DNA of 64,000 bases from Streptomyces sp. HM190 (lineage in GTDB: Bacteria > Actinomycetota > Actinomycetes > Streptomycetales > Streptomycetaceae). Location of the stretch: the NCBI RefSeq assembly GCF_009857135.1, contig NZ_CP047318.1, positions 6,138,001 to 6,202,000 on the forward strand, written 5' to 3'. The position numbers were made by a program, and so were the translations under genes. This document shows, one piece after another, positions 1-8,132 of this stretch. The notes under the pieces were generated by a model. It searched no databases. It saw only the letters and a list, made by a program, of their open reading frames with translations, and had not been told where the DNA came from. How positions within the stretch are numbered: position 1 is the first letter of the stretch; every line of letters starts with the position of its first letter.

Positions 1-1
1 C

Positions 2-1069
2 CTGTCGGACTCCGAGGCATGGGTCTGGGGCAATCTCGCCGAGTCGCTCGTCTCCCTCGGCCAGTGGGACGAGGCACTCGACGCCGCGAACAGGTCCCGG
101 GGCATCGGCCCGAGCGCCAGACGGCTCGGCGACAGCGCCCTCTGCGTCGCCGCCGTCGCGCTCGCCCGCGGCGACACCGCCGAGGCCCGGCGCCAACACG
201 CCGCCGCCCAAGGCCACTTCGGCACCCACAACCCCATGCCGCAGAACAACCTGCCGCTCTCGCTCCTCGCCATCGGCATCGCCGCCGCCGAGGGCCGCCT
301 CCCCGACGCCCGCGCCGAACTCGCCCGCGTCCTCGACGCCGGCCTCCCCGCCGGAACCCAGCGCTACGCCTGGCCACTGCTGCTCACCGCCGCCGTCGCG
401 GAGGCCGACGCCCGGGGACTGCCCACCGCCGGTCAGGGCCGCGCGGAGGTCCTCGAACGGATCCTCGCGGTGGTCAGGAAGCTCACCACCGGCGCACCGA
501 TCTGGCTCGCCCACGAACAGTGGGTGCGCGCCGAACTGCGGCGCGCCGAGGGCCTGATGAGCCCCGACACCTGGGCCGAGGTCGTCACCGCCTTCGAGCC
601 CCTCGAACGCCCCTACGACCTCGCCCGCGTCCGGCACCGGCTCGCCGAGGCCCTCCTCTCGGACGGCGCCGACGACGAGGCCCGGCACCGGGCGACGGAA
701 CTGCTCCGGCTGTCCGCCGCCGTCGCCGACCACCTCGGCGCCCGCCCGCTCGCCGAGAGCGTCCACCTCCTCGCCCGGCGCGCCCGCCTGTCCCTCGGCC
801 GCACCGCCGGGCCGGCGCTCGCACCGGCCGACCCCGTCGCCGCCCTCGGCCTCACCGGACGTGAGCACGAGGTCCTGCGTCTGGTCGCCGCGGGCCGCAC
901 CAACCGCCAGATCGCCGAGGAACTCTTCATCTCCCCGAAGACGGCCAGCGTCCACGTCTCCCGCATCCTCGCCAAGCTGAGCGTCGGGGGCCGCGGCGAG
1001 GCGGCGGCCCTCGCCCATCGGCTGGGGCTGTTCCCGGACGGGGTGGGGGCGGGGCCGGGGCCGCGGTGA
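2..1069 (+). CDS. LuxR-family transcriptional regulator, C-terminal part (5' end outside window)
   Basis: The reading frame is open from base 2, so the start lies upstream of the window. The visible 355 residues begin with helical repeats rich in Ala, Leu and Glu, resembling the TPR-like sensor region of large LAL/MalT-type regulators. They end in a clear LuxR-type helix-turn-helix: LTGREHEVLRLVAAGRTNRQ followed by IAEELFISPKTASVHVSRIL. The ATPase portion expected in LAL proteins would lie upstream and cannot be seen. The HTH indicates a DNA-binding activator; the target and ligand are not deducible. It converges with the sugar dehydrogenase gene, 34 bases between stops. I am confident of the family and unsure of the full architecture. 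Confidence 0.85.
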   Translation: MSDSEAWVWGNLAESLVSLGQWDEALDAANRSRGIGPSARRLGDSALCVAAVALARGDTAEARRQHAAAQGHFGTHNPMPQNNLPLSLLAIGIAAAEGRLPDARAELARVLDAGLPAGTQRYAWPLLLTAAVAEADARGLPTAGQGRAEVLERILAVVRKLTTGAPIWLAHEQWVRAELRRAEGLMSPDTWAEVVTAFEPLERPYDLARVRHRLAEALLSDGADDEARHRATELLRLSAAVADHLGARPLAESVHLLARRARLSLGRTAGPALAPADPVAALGLTGREHEVLRLVAAGRTNRQIAEELFISPKTASVHVSRILAKLSVGGRGEAAALAHRLGLFPDGVGAGPGPR

Positions 1070-1103
1070 CCGGGGGAGAGGTGGGGGCGGGCGCCGGGCC
1101 CGG

Positions 1104-2273
1104 CTACTTCACCCGCAGTTCCAGGATTTTGTCGTCGCCGCTCTCCGGGGAGCCCCGGCCGTCCGTCTCGCTGGTGGTCAGCCAGAGCTTGTCGCCGCCG
1201 GCGGCGACGACCGTGCGCAGGCGGCCGTACTCGCCCTCCAGGAAGGACTGGGGGTCGGCCGAGACCTTGGTGCCCTGGAGGGGGACGCGCCACAGACGCC
1301 GGCCCTTCAGGCCCGCCATCCAGACGGAACCCTCCGCCGTCGCGATGCCGCTCGGGGAGGCGTCGTCGACGCTCCACACGGCCACCGGGTCGACGAAACC
1401 GGCCTTGCCCTCCTTGCCCTCCACCTCCGGCCATCCGTAGTTCCCGCCGGGGCGGATCTGGTTCAGCTCGTCCCAGGTGTCCTGGCCGAATTCCGACGCC
1501 CACAGGCGCTGCTTGCTGTCCCAGGCGAGGCCCTGGACGTTGCGGTGGCCGTACGAATACACCAAGGAGTCGCCGAAGGGGTTGCCCGGGGCGGGCTCGC
1601 CGTCCGGGGTCATCCGGAGGATCTTGCCGCCGAGGGACTTCTTGTCCTGGGCCAGGGGCCCCTCGTAGCGCTCGCCCGTGCCGGCGTACAGCATCTGGTC
1701 GGGGCCGAAGGCGATCCGGCCGCCGTTGTGGTTGGTGCCCTTGGGGATGCCACGCAGGATCGTGTCGGGGGCGCCGAGCTGCTCGCCCTCGGGCTTCTGG
1801 GGGTCGTACAGCATGCGCACGATGCGGTTGTCGGACTCCGAGGTGAAGTAGGCGTAGATCATGTGGTCGGAGGCGTAGTCCGGGGAGACGGCGATGCCGA
1901 GGAGGCCGCCCTCGCCGGCCGCGGCCACGCCGGGGACCTCGCCGAGCTCCGTCCTCCGGCCCGACTCGGTGTCGATCCTGTTGATCGTGCCCTGGTCGCG
2001 GGAGGACACCAGGAGGCCGCCCTCGGGCAGGGGGGCCAGGCCCCAGGGGGTGTCCAGGCCCTCGGCCACGGTGCGGACCACTTCGACCGAGCCCTTGGCG
2101 GGGGGCGCGGTCTCCTTCTCCGCGCCGCCGGAGGGGGCGGACGAAGGGGCGGAGGCGGTGGAGGAGCCGACGGGGGTCACCGGCTGCTTCCCGTCGTCGG
2201 AGGAACAGCCGGCCGTCAGCAGGAGCGCGGACACGGCCAAGGTGGCCGTCACCGCTCGACGTTGCACCATCAC
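1104..2273 (-). CDS. secreted lipoprotein, PQQ-dependent sugar (glucose/sorbosone) dehydrogenase family
   Basis: A 389-residue protein with a lipoprotein signal peptide: a hydrophobic run ending LLLTAGC, so Cys is lipidated after cleavage, followed by a Ser/Pro/Ala linker. The rest is a six-bladed propeller of the glucose/sorbosone dehydrogenase family: an early segment GLDTPWGLAPLPEGGLLVS, then FGPDQMLYAGTGE, then SYGHRNVQGLAWD and GGNYGWPE, all typical of soluble PQQ sugar dehydrogenases. It probably oxidises an aldose outside the cell, but the substrate is unknown and many Streptomyces members are uncharacterised. Start is GTG at 2273 or ATG at 2270; AAGGGA lies just upstream of both. It follows the aldo/keto reductase on the same strand with a gap of 119 bases, so co-transcription is possible. 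Confidence 0.85.
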   Translation of the reverse strand: MMVQRRAVTATLAVSALLLTAGCSSDDGKQPVTPVGSSTASAPSSAPSGGAEKETAPPAKGSVEVVRTVAEGLDTPWGLAPLPEGGLLVSSRDQGTINRIDTESGRRTELGEVPGVAAAGEGGLLGIAVSPDYASDHMIYAYFTSESDNRIVRMLYDPQKPEGEQLGAPDTILRGIPKGTNHNGGRIAFGPDQMLYAGTGERYEGPLAQDKKSLGGKILRMTPDGEPAPGNPFGDSLVYSYGHRNVQGLAWDSKQRLWASEFGQDTWDELNQIRPGGNYGWPEVEGKEGKAGFVDPVAVWSVDDASPSGIATAEGSVWMAGLKGRRLWRVPLQGTKVSADPQSFLEGEYGRLRTVVAAGGDKLWLTTSETDGRGSPESGDDKILELRVK

Positions 2274-2392
2274 GATCCCTTCGACGCGGAGCTTCTCCTG
2301 TTCTTACACCGCGAGTGCCCCGCAGGTTCCACGTCCGGCGGATCACGACGCGTTTTCCGCTTCCCCGCCCCCGTCGCGGGGGCTCCCGGTGC

Positions 2393-3391
2393 TCAGTCCC
2401 AGGATCCCTGGGCCGGGGGGAGGGCGGCGACCTCCGCCAGGTCCCTCGGGGTCAGGTTCAGGACCGCGGCCGCCGCGTTCTCCGCGGCCCAGCGCGCGTG
2501 TTTCGTGCCGGGCACCGGGACCACGTGGGGGCCCAGCGTGAGGAGCCAGGCCAGGGCCACCTGGGCGGGGGTGACCCCGTCCCCGTGGCGGGCCGCTATG
2601 CGGCGCAGGCCGACGACGATCGGCTGGTTCGCGGCCATCATCTCGGCGGTGAAGCGGGGGTGCCGGGCGCGGACGTCGTCGGGTTCGAAGCCCTGCCCCG
2701 GAGTGAGCGTGCCGCTGAGGAAGCCGTTGCCCAGGGGCATGGCGGCGAGGAGACCGATGCCGCGGGCCGCGCACCAGGGAAGGAGATCGGCCAGGGCCTC
2801 CCGCGACCAGACCGACAGCTCGGCCTGCACCGCGCTCACCGGGAACACCTGCTGCAGGCGCCGCAGCCGGCGCAGCGTCGCGTCGTGCAGGCCGGTCCCG
2901 GGGCGGCGGCCCGCCCGCGCCCCCACCGCGCACAGCCCCAACGACCGTACCTTTCCGGCCTGGACGAGCTCCGCCATCGCGCCCCATGTCTCCTCGACGG
3001 GCACCTCGGGGTCCTCGCGGTGCAACTGGTACAGGTCGATGACGTCGGTCTGGAGCCGTCGCAGCGAGGCGTCACAGGCCCGCTTCACATAGCCGGGGCG
3101 GCCGTTGGCGACGATGTGCTGCTCGCCCACCAGCAGGCCCACCTTCGTGGAGACGAACGCCTCCGCGCGGCGCTCCCTCAACACCCGCCCCACCAGCAGC
3201 TCGTTGGTGAACGGGCCGTACATGTCGGCCGTGTCCAGCAGCGTCGTGCCGAGGTCGAGCGCCCGGTGCACCGTCCGCGTCGACTCCTCGCCCCGCCGTC
3301 GCGATCCGGTATAAGCCCAGCTCATCGGCATGCATCCGAGTCCGACGGCCCCCACCTCGAGCGTCGCCGCGCCGATCGTCCTGCGCTCCAC
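2393..3391 (-). CDS. aldo/keto reductase
   Basis: A 332-residue TIM-barrel NAD(P)H oxidoreductase. The family signature is visible: GTTLLDTADMYG carries the catalytic Asp and Tyr, STKVGLL places the catalytic Lys, and YQLHRED supplies the active-site His. The C-terminal cofactor region reads VVPVPGTKHARW. Members reduce aldehydes or ketones to alcohols with NADPH in the cytoplasm; the substrate is not predictable. The start is GTG at 3391, with a GGGAGGG ribosome site upstream. It is divergent from the 2-hydroxyacid dehydrogenase across 75 bases, which must hold both promoters. Confidence 0.9.
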   Translation of the reverse strand: MERRTIGAATLEVGAVGLGCMPMSWAYTGSRRRGEESTRTVHRALDLGTTLLDTADMYGPFTNELLVGRVLRERRAEAFVSTKVGLLVGEQHIVANGRPGYVKRACDASLRRLQTDVIDLYQLHREDPEVPVEETWGAMAELVQAGKVRSLGLCAVGARAGRRPGTGLHDATLRRLRRLQQVFPVSAVQAELSVWSREALADLLPWCAARGIGLLAAMPLGNGFLSGTLTPGQGFEPDDVRARHPRFTAEMMAANQPIVVGLRRIAARHGDGVTPAQVALAWLLTLGPHVVPVPGTKHARWAAENAAAAVLNLTPRDLAEVAALPPAQGSWD

Positions 3392-3466
3392 CTGGTCGTG
3401 ACCCTCCCTCTCCTGACCCCCAACCTAACCTCTGCCGTACCGGGCGCCTGACATAGCCTCCGGAGC

Positions 3467-4468
3467 ATGACTGCTGACCTCACCGCTGCCAGGACCGCCG
3501 ACGTGACCGGCGACGTGTGGCTCCCCATCCCCCCGGACGAGATCGAGGGCCTGCCGCCGGGGCCCGACTATCTGTTCTGGGACGGGGGTGAGGACGGCAC
3601 CCAGGAGTACCCCGCCGACCCGGCCGACTGCGTGCTGTACGTCGTGCCCTACATGAAGCGGCTGTCGGTGCGCGTCGGACCGCTGGAGCACATGCGGGGG
3701 CTGAAGGTCGTCCAGACGCTGACCGCGGGCGTCGACGACGTCCTGTCACGGCTGTCGGTGGTCGCGCCCGGTGTCCAGCTGTGCAACGCGCGCGGTGTGC
3801 ACGAGGCCAGCACGGCGGAACTCGCGCTGACCCTCACCCTCGCCTCCCTGCGGGGCGTGCCCGACTTCGTGCGGGCTCAGCAACAGGGGCTCTGGCAGGC
3901 CGGGTTCCGGCCCGCGCTCGCCGACAGGAACGTCCTGATCGTCGGCTACGGCGCGATCGGCGCCGCCATCGAGGACCGGCTCACCCCCTTCGAGGTGGCG
4001 CGGGTGGCGCGCGTCGCGCGCTCCGCGCGCACCACGGAGCGCGGACCGGTGCATCCGCTCACCGCCCTCCCGACCCTGCTGCCCGAGGCGGACGTCGTGA
4101 TCCTCTCCACGCCGCTCACCGAGCAGACGAAGAGCCTGGTCGACGCCGATTTCCTGGCCCGGATGAAGGACGGCGCCCTGCTGGTGAACGTGGCCCGCGG
4201 AGCCGTCGTCGACACCAAGGCACTTCTCGCGGAACTGGAGAACGGACGCATCACCGCCGCCCTCGACGTCACCGACCCCGAGCCGCTGCCGCCCGGTCAC
4301 CCCCTGTGGCAGGCGCCCGGCGTCCTCATCACTCCGCACGTCGGCGGCCCCAGCTCGGCCTTCCTGCCGCGTGCGAAAAGGCTGTTGGCGGACCAGTTGG
4401 CACGGTTCGTGAACCACGAGCCGTTGCGCAACGTGGTCCTTACGACGGGCGCGACGGCAGACGCGTAA
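3467..4468 (+). CDS. D-isomer-specific 2-hydroxyacid dehydrogenase
   Basis: A 333-residue NAD(P)-dependent dehydrogenase. The Rossmann motif is VLIVGYGAIGAAIE, followed by the family signature AALPTLLPEADVVILSTPLT-like segment, the catalytic Arg in LLVNVARGAVVDT, the Glu in DVTDPEPLPPGHP and the catalytic His in LITPHVGGPS. It interconverts a 2-keto acid and a D-2-hydroxy acid in the cytoplasm; glyoxylate/hydroxypyruvate or phosphoglycerate-like substrates are possible. The second Gly region is GYGAIG rather than GLGRIG, as in many reductases of this group. ATG at 3467. Nothing nearby fixes its pathway. Confidence 0.88.
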   Translation: MTADLTAARTADVTGDVWLPIPPDEIEGLPPGPDYLFWDGGEDGTQEYPADPADCVLYVVPYMKRLSVRVGPLEHMRGLKVVQTLTAGVDDVLSRLSVVAPGVQLCNARGVHEASTAELALTLTLASLRGVPDFVRAQQQGLWQAGFRPALADRNVLIVGYGAIGAAIEDRLTPFEVARVARVARSARTTERGPVHPLTALPTLLPEADVVILSTPLTEQTKSLVDADFLARMKDGALLVNVARGAVVDTKALLAELENGRITAALDVTDPEPLPPGHPLWQAPGVLITPHVGGPSSAFLPRAKRLLADQLARFVNHEPLRNVVLTTGATADA

Positions 4469-4859
4469 TCCACTTCGGGCACCCTCCGCATTCCTTCGGA
4501 AGCGGTCCGTGCCCGCATTGCCGCAGGTGGTCACTGAGCGTAGAGGAACTATGTCCCTGAGTGACGATACTGGTGTATCGTCCCGACAGGGGCTGCGCCG
4601 CACACCGTTCGGCGCCGGGGACGGACTTGAGACAGCGAGGGGGGCGACGGGCGATGCACGGCCTATGGACGAACGATCCGACGCGACGGACCCGCCGACG
4701 GCGGCCCTGGCGAGCTGTGACGTCGAGGCACCCGCGGGGGAGCCACGACGACCACGGCTGTCACGGCCGTTGCCACGGGAAGGACAGCCGCAGAAAGCAC
4801 ACCTGTCCCACGACCCGCGACCGGCGGGACCAGGGAGCGGTGATCACCGGGGAGTTCCA
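4469..4859 (+). other. 391-base gene-free leader of the GGDEF-EAL gene
   Basis: The frame of the downstream gene is open here, with possible starts at 4509 (GTG) and 4551 (ATG), but codon third positions are only about two-thirds G/C against well over 90% in the gene proper. The translated peptide is a featureless Arg/Pro/Gly mix. I therefore read this as untranslated. It contains the inverted repeat at 4563-4582. No tRNA, known riboswitch or other gene was recognised. Confidence 0.6.
4563..4582. promoter_or_regulatory. perfect inverted repeat upstream of the GGDEF-EAL gene
   Basis: GACGATAC-TGGT-GTATCGTC: two 8-base arms, fully complementary, around a 4-base centre. This is AT-richer than its surroundings and is about 280 bases before the preferred start at 4860. 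It looks like an operator for a dimeric regulator or a short RNA hairpin. The binder is unknown. Confidence 0.5.
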
Positions 4860-7800
4860 GTGAGCCCCCGCCCGTCCACCGCCTCCACGCTGAACCCCAC
4901 GCTCCGCTCGACCAGGTCGCTGTCCGGCTCCCTCCTGCCCGGAGAGCCGGCCTCCGACCGCGGTGGAGCGAGCCTGCGGGCCCAGCTCGTGCTCGCCCTG
5001 CTGTGCGCGGCCTACGCCGTCGGTGCCGCGCTCGGCTGGGGCGATGAGAAAGTCGCCCTCGTCATGGGTGACTTCGGGCTGGCCGCCGCAGCTGCGGCCG
5101 CCGCCGTCTCCTGCTTCCGCTACGCGCGCGGCCGCCGCGGCGGCCTCCGGCCGGCCTGGCTGCTGTTCGCCCTCTCGTCCGCCATGGCGGCCCTGGGCAA
5201 CGGCGTCTGGGGGTGGTACGAAGTCGTCCTGGAGCGACCCGTCCCGAACCCCAGCTACGCCGACCTGTTCTTCCTCTGCTTCGCGCCGCCCGCCATCGTC
5301 GGTCTGCTGGTGCTGGCGAAGCGGCCCGTGACCAAGGCCGGCTGGGTCTGCCTGGCGCTCGACGCCTGGCTCATCGGCGGCTCCCTGGTCACCCTCTCCT
5401 GGAGCCTCGCCCTCGCCCAGACCGCCCAGCTCGACGGTTCGACCACGGCGCACACCGCGCTCTCGCTGGCCTATCCGCTGCTCGACATCGCCCTGGTCAG
5501 CATGGTGCTCGCCCTCCACTTCCGCCGCACCGCGATGCACCGCTCCGCGGTGAACACCGCGATCGGCGCGCTCGCGCTCACAGTGGTGTGCGACGCCCTG
5601 TTCACCTCACCGCTGCTGCACGACGGCTACCGCTCGGGTCAGCTCCTCGACGCGGGCTGGTTCGCGGGCTCCCTGCTCCTCGCCTACGCACCCTGGGCCG
5701 GGCAGCGGCACGGACACCCCGAGGACGGGACGCACACGCGCGTGGTGCACGAACACATCCCCGGCCAGCGGCACGACGCCCCGCAGCGGTACGACGGCCC
5801 CCAGGCCGGCCAGGTCCACGCGCTCCTCCAGGACGGAGGCCCCCGTCGGTATGCGGCCACCCGCCCCATCGCGGGATCCCTGGCCGCGCTCACCCCGTAC
5901 CTGGCCGCGGCGGTCTGCACCCTGGGCATCCTCTACAACGTCCTCAACGGCCGCAGCGTCGACCGCGTGGTGCTGATCACCGCCTGCACCGTCGTGCTCG
6001 CCCTCGTCGTCCGCCAGGGCATCATGCTGCTCGACAACATCACCCTCACACAGGAGCTGGCCCAGAAGGAGAACCACTTCCGCTCCCTGGTCCAGGGCTC
6101 CAGCGACGTCATCATGATCGCCGCGCCCAGCGGCATCCTCCGCTACGTCAGCCCGGCCGCCGCCGGGGTCTACGGACGCCCCGCGGAGGAACTGGTCGGC
6201 AAGGAGCTGGCCTCGATCATCCACCCCGAGGACCTCGGCTGCGTGGTGCACGAGGTGCGCCGCTTCCTCGCCGCGAGCCCGGCCGAAGAACCCACCACCC
6301 GGATCGAGTGCCGCTTCAAGTCCGGCGACGGCGGCTGGCTGAACGTGGAGTCCACGGTCAACCGCCACCACGGGGGCCTCATCTTCAACAGCCGGGACGT
6401 GACCGAAAGAGTGCGCCTCCAGGCCCAGCTGCAGCACAACGCCGAGCACGACCCCCTGACCGACCTGCCCAACCGCGCGCTGTTCACCAAGCGAGTCCAG
6501 CAGGCGCTCTCCGGCCGCCGCTGCACCGACCGGGGCCTCGCCCTGCGCAACACGGCGGTCCTCTTCATCGACCTCGACGGCTTCAAGGCCGTCAACGACA
6601 CCATCGGGCACCAGGCAGGCGACGAACTCCTCGTCCAGGCCGCCCGCAGACTCCAGGAAGCGGTCCGCCACGGGGACACCGCCTCCCGCCTCGGCGGCGA
6701 CGAGTTCGCGGCCCTCATCGTGGGGGACGGCTCCCGTGACCGGGCCGCCCGGGAACAGCACATCCTCGAACTGGCCGACCGGCTGAGGCTCACCCTGTCC
6801 CAGCCCTACTCCATCGACGGCAACGACGTCCGGGTGGCCGCCTCCATCGGCGTCGCCTTCGCCGAGCCCGGTCTCGGCGCGGGCGACCTGCTGCGCAACG
6901 CCGACCTCGCGATGTACCGCGCCAAGGCGTCCGGCAAGGGCCGCGTCGAGCTGTACCAGCCCCAGATGCAGCAGGACGTCGTCCGCAAGGCCGAGCTGGC
7001 CACCCGGCTGCGGGCCGCGCTGCACGACGGCGAGTTCATGCTGCTGAACCAGCCCGTCGTGGAGCTGGACACCGGTCGCATCGCCTCGGTGGCGACCGCG
7101 GCCCGCTGGCGCTCGTCCCAGGGGGTGCTGTTCACCCCGGCCGAGTTCCTCCGGGTCTCCGAGGACAGCGACAAGACCGCCGAGCTGGGCCGGTGGATGC
7201 TGGAGCAGGCGGTCGAGCAGGCCGCCGACCGTCTCGACAACGGCCTGAACGTACCGGTGTCCGTCCGTATCGGCGCCCGCCGGCTGCTGGACCTCTCCCT
7301 GCCCCCCGGCTCCCTGGAGACGCTGCTGACCCGCCATGGACTGCCCTCCGGCTCCCTGGTGATCGAACTGTCCGACACGGACCAGCTGAAGGGCTCCCTG
7401 GACGGCCTGGAACGCCGGTTGAAGCAGTTGCGGCGCCTCGGGGTCCGGATCGCCCTGGACGGCTTCGGCAGCGCCCACGGCGCCATCACGGCACTGCGCC
7501 GCCTCCCCGTCGACGTGGTGAAGCTCGACCGCGGTCTCGTCGAGGGCGTCGTGGAGTCCCCCCGGCTCCACACGATCACCGGCGGCCTGCTGCGCATCGC
7601 GGGCGATCTGGGGCTCCAGACCGTGGCCGAGGGAGTGGACCTGCCCGAGCAGGTCATCGCCCTGCGCACGATGGGCTGTACGCACGGCCAGGGTGCCGCC
7701 TTCTGCGGACCGCTGGACGAGTACCGGCTGCGCCGGGCGCTGTCCCTGGGCCACTACCCCGTGCCCTCCGGAGCGGCCGAGCCCGCGTTCGCGGGCGGTG

Positions 7801-7892
7801 GGGCAGGGGTGTACACAAGGGGTGTCCCCGCTGGCTACGGAGGCGGCAATGCCCTTCTCTCACATAATGAGACTCCTGTCCCACCCACTTGA
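4860..7892 (+). CDS. membrane-anchored PAS-GGDEF-EAL protein with intact GGDEF and degenerate EAL
   Basis: Start chosen at GTG 4860 because GGAG lies five bases upstream and codon bias becomes typical only from here; this gives 1010 residues. Residues about 40-390 hold multiple membrane helices with a His-rich cytoplasmic or loop insert near 280-325. A PAS domain spans about 400-520 and a GGDEF domain about 525-690. The active-site motif GGDEF is at 612-616, and an RHGD inhibitory site lies five residues before it, so diguanylate cyclase activity with product feedback is expected. In the EAL domain the signature is replaced by A745-T746-A747 (VATAARW), and DDFG is LDGFG, although KLDRG and AEGVD are kept. 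Phosphodiesterase activity is therefore doubtful. It resembles the c-di-GMP enzymes of Streptomyces that control development; the exact cdg name is not assigned. Confidence 0.9.
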   Translation: MSPRPSTASTLNPTLRSTRSLSGSLLPGEPASDRGGASLRAQLVLALLCAAYAVGAALGWGDEKVALVMGDFGLAAAAAAAAVSCFRYARGRRGGLRPAWLLFALSSAMAALGNGVWGWYEVVLERPVPNPSYADLFFLCFAPPAIVGLLVLAKRPVTKAGWVCLALDAWLIGGSLVTLSWSLALAQTAQLDGSTTAHTALSLAYPLLDIALVSMVLALHFRRTAMHRSAVNTAIGALALTVVCDALFTSPLLHDGYRSGQLLDAGWFAGSLLLAYAPWAGQRHGHPEDGTHTRVVHEHIPGQRHDAPQRYDGPQAGQVHALLQDGGPRRYAATRPIAGSLAALTPYLAAAVCTLGILYNVLNGRSVDRVVLITACTVVLALVVRQGIMLLDNITLTQELAQKENHFRSLVQGSSDVIMIAAPSGILRYVSPAAAGVYGRPAEELVGKELASIIHPEDLGCVVHEVRRFLAASPAEEPTTRIECRFKSGDGGWLNVESTVNRHHGGLIFNSRDVTERVRLQAQLQHNAEHDPLTDLPNRALFTKRVQQALSGRRCTDRGLALRNTAVLFIDLDGFKAVNDTIGHQAGDELLVQAARRLQEAVRHGDTASRLGGDEFAALIVGDGSRDRAAREQHILELADRLRLTLSQPYSIDGNDVRVAASIGVAFAEPGLGAGDLLRNADLAMYRAKASGKGRVELYQPQMQQDVVRKAELATRLRAALHDGEFMLLNQPVVELDTGRIASVATAARWRSSQGVLFTPAEFLRVSEDSDKTAELGRWMLEQAVEQAADRLDNGLNVPVSVRIGARRLLDLSLPPGSLETLLTRHGLPSGSLVIELSDTDQLKGSLDGLERRLKQLRRLGVRIALDGFGSAHGAITALRRLPVDVVKLDRGLVEGVVESPRLHTITGGLLRIAGDLGLQTVAEGVDLPEQVIALRTMGCTHGQGAAFCGPLDEYRLRRALSLGHYPVPSGAAEPAFAGGGAGVYTRGVPAGYGGGNALLSHNETPVPPT

Positions 7893-7925
7893 CACACGGT
7901 GCGTGCCGGGGGGAGGGTCAGTGCC

Positions 7926-7967
7926 ATGCGCACCCGAATTCTCGTACTTGGAAAGCGCGTCGGCTGA
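7926..7967 (+). CDS. ilvB leader peptide (13 aa, Ile-Leu-Val-Leu)
   Basis: A 13-codon ORF reading MRTRILVLGKRVG. The four control codons are consecutive, ATT-CTC-GTA-CTT, and three of them (ATT, GTA, CTT) are rare in this genome. GGGGGGAGGG just upstream is a strong ribosome site. The ORF ends 56 bases before the terminator hairpin at 8024. Ribosome stalling on Ile/Val/Leu codons when the charged tRNAs are scarce would allow readthrough into ilvB, the known attenuation logic of actinobacterial ilv operons. Confidence 0.9.
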   Translation: MRTRILVLGKRVG

Positions 7968-8023
7968 AGCTGGGACCGACCGGAGGACGATCCGGAATCC
8001 CCAGCGACCGTACCCGGCGCGCT

Positions 8024-8058
8024 CCCCTCGCTTGCCTCGTGGCAAGGAGGGGTTTTTT
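8024..8058 (+). terminator. ilvB attenuator terminator
   Basis: CCCCTC(G)CTTGCC pairs with GGCAAGGAGGGG across a TCGT loop: 12 base pairs with one bulged G, followed by six Ts. It sits between the leader peptide and ilvB, 75 bases before the ilvB start, and is the intrinsic terminator of the attenuator. Confidence 0.92.
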
Positions 8059-8132
8059 GTTGCACGGGCACCAGTCAGCGCAAGCCGCACACCGCACGAA
8101 CTTCGCAAAAAACCCTCAGCATCGAGAAGAGA

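Noticed and set aside
4509..4859. Longer N-terminus for the GGDEF-EAL protein (starts at 4509 or 4551)
   Set aside because: Third-position G/C falls to about two-thirds here and the peptide is featureless; GTG 4860 has a well-spaced GGAG. ATG 4551 remains a minor possibility.
5607..7754. 715-codon minus-strand frame opposite the GGDEF-EAL gene
   Set aside because: Low-complexity Gly/Val/Gln translation with no motif, opposite a gene with intact GGDEF and PAS domains.
7889..7894. TTGACA as the ilvB -35 box
   Set aside because: No -10-like hexamer lies 16-19 bases downstream, where only a G-run and the leader ribosome site are found.
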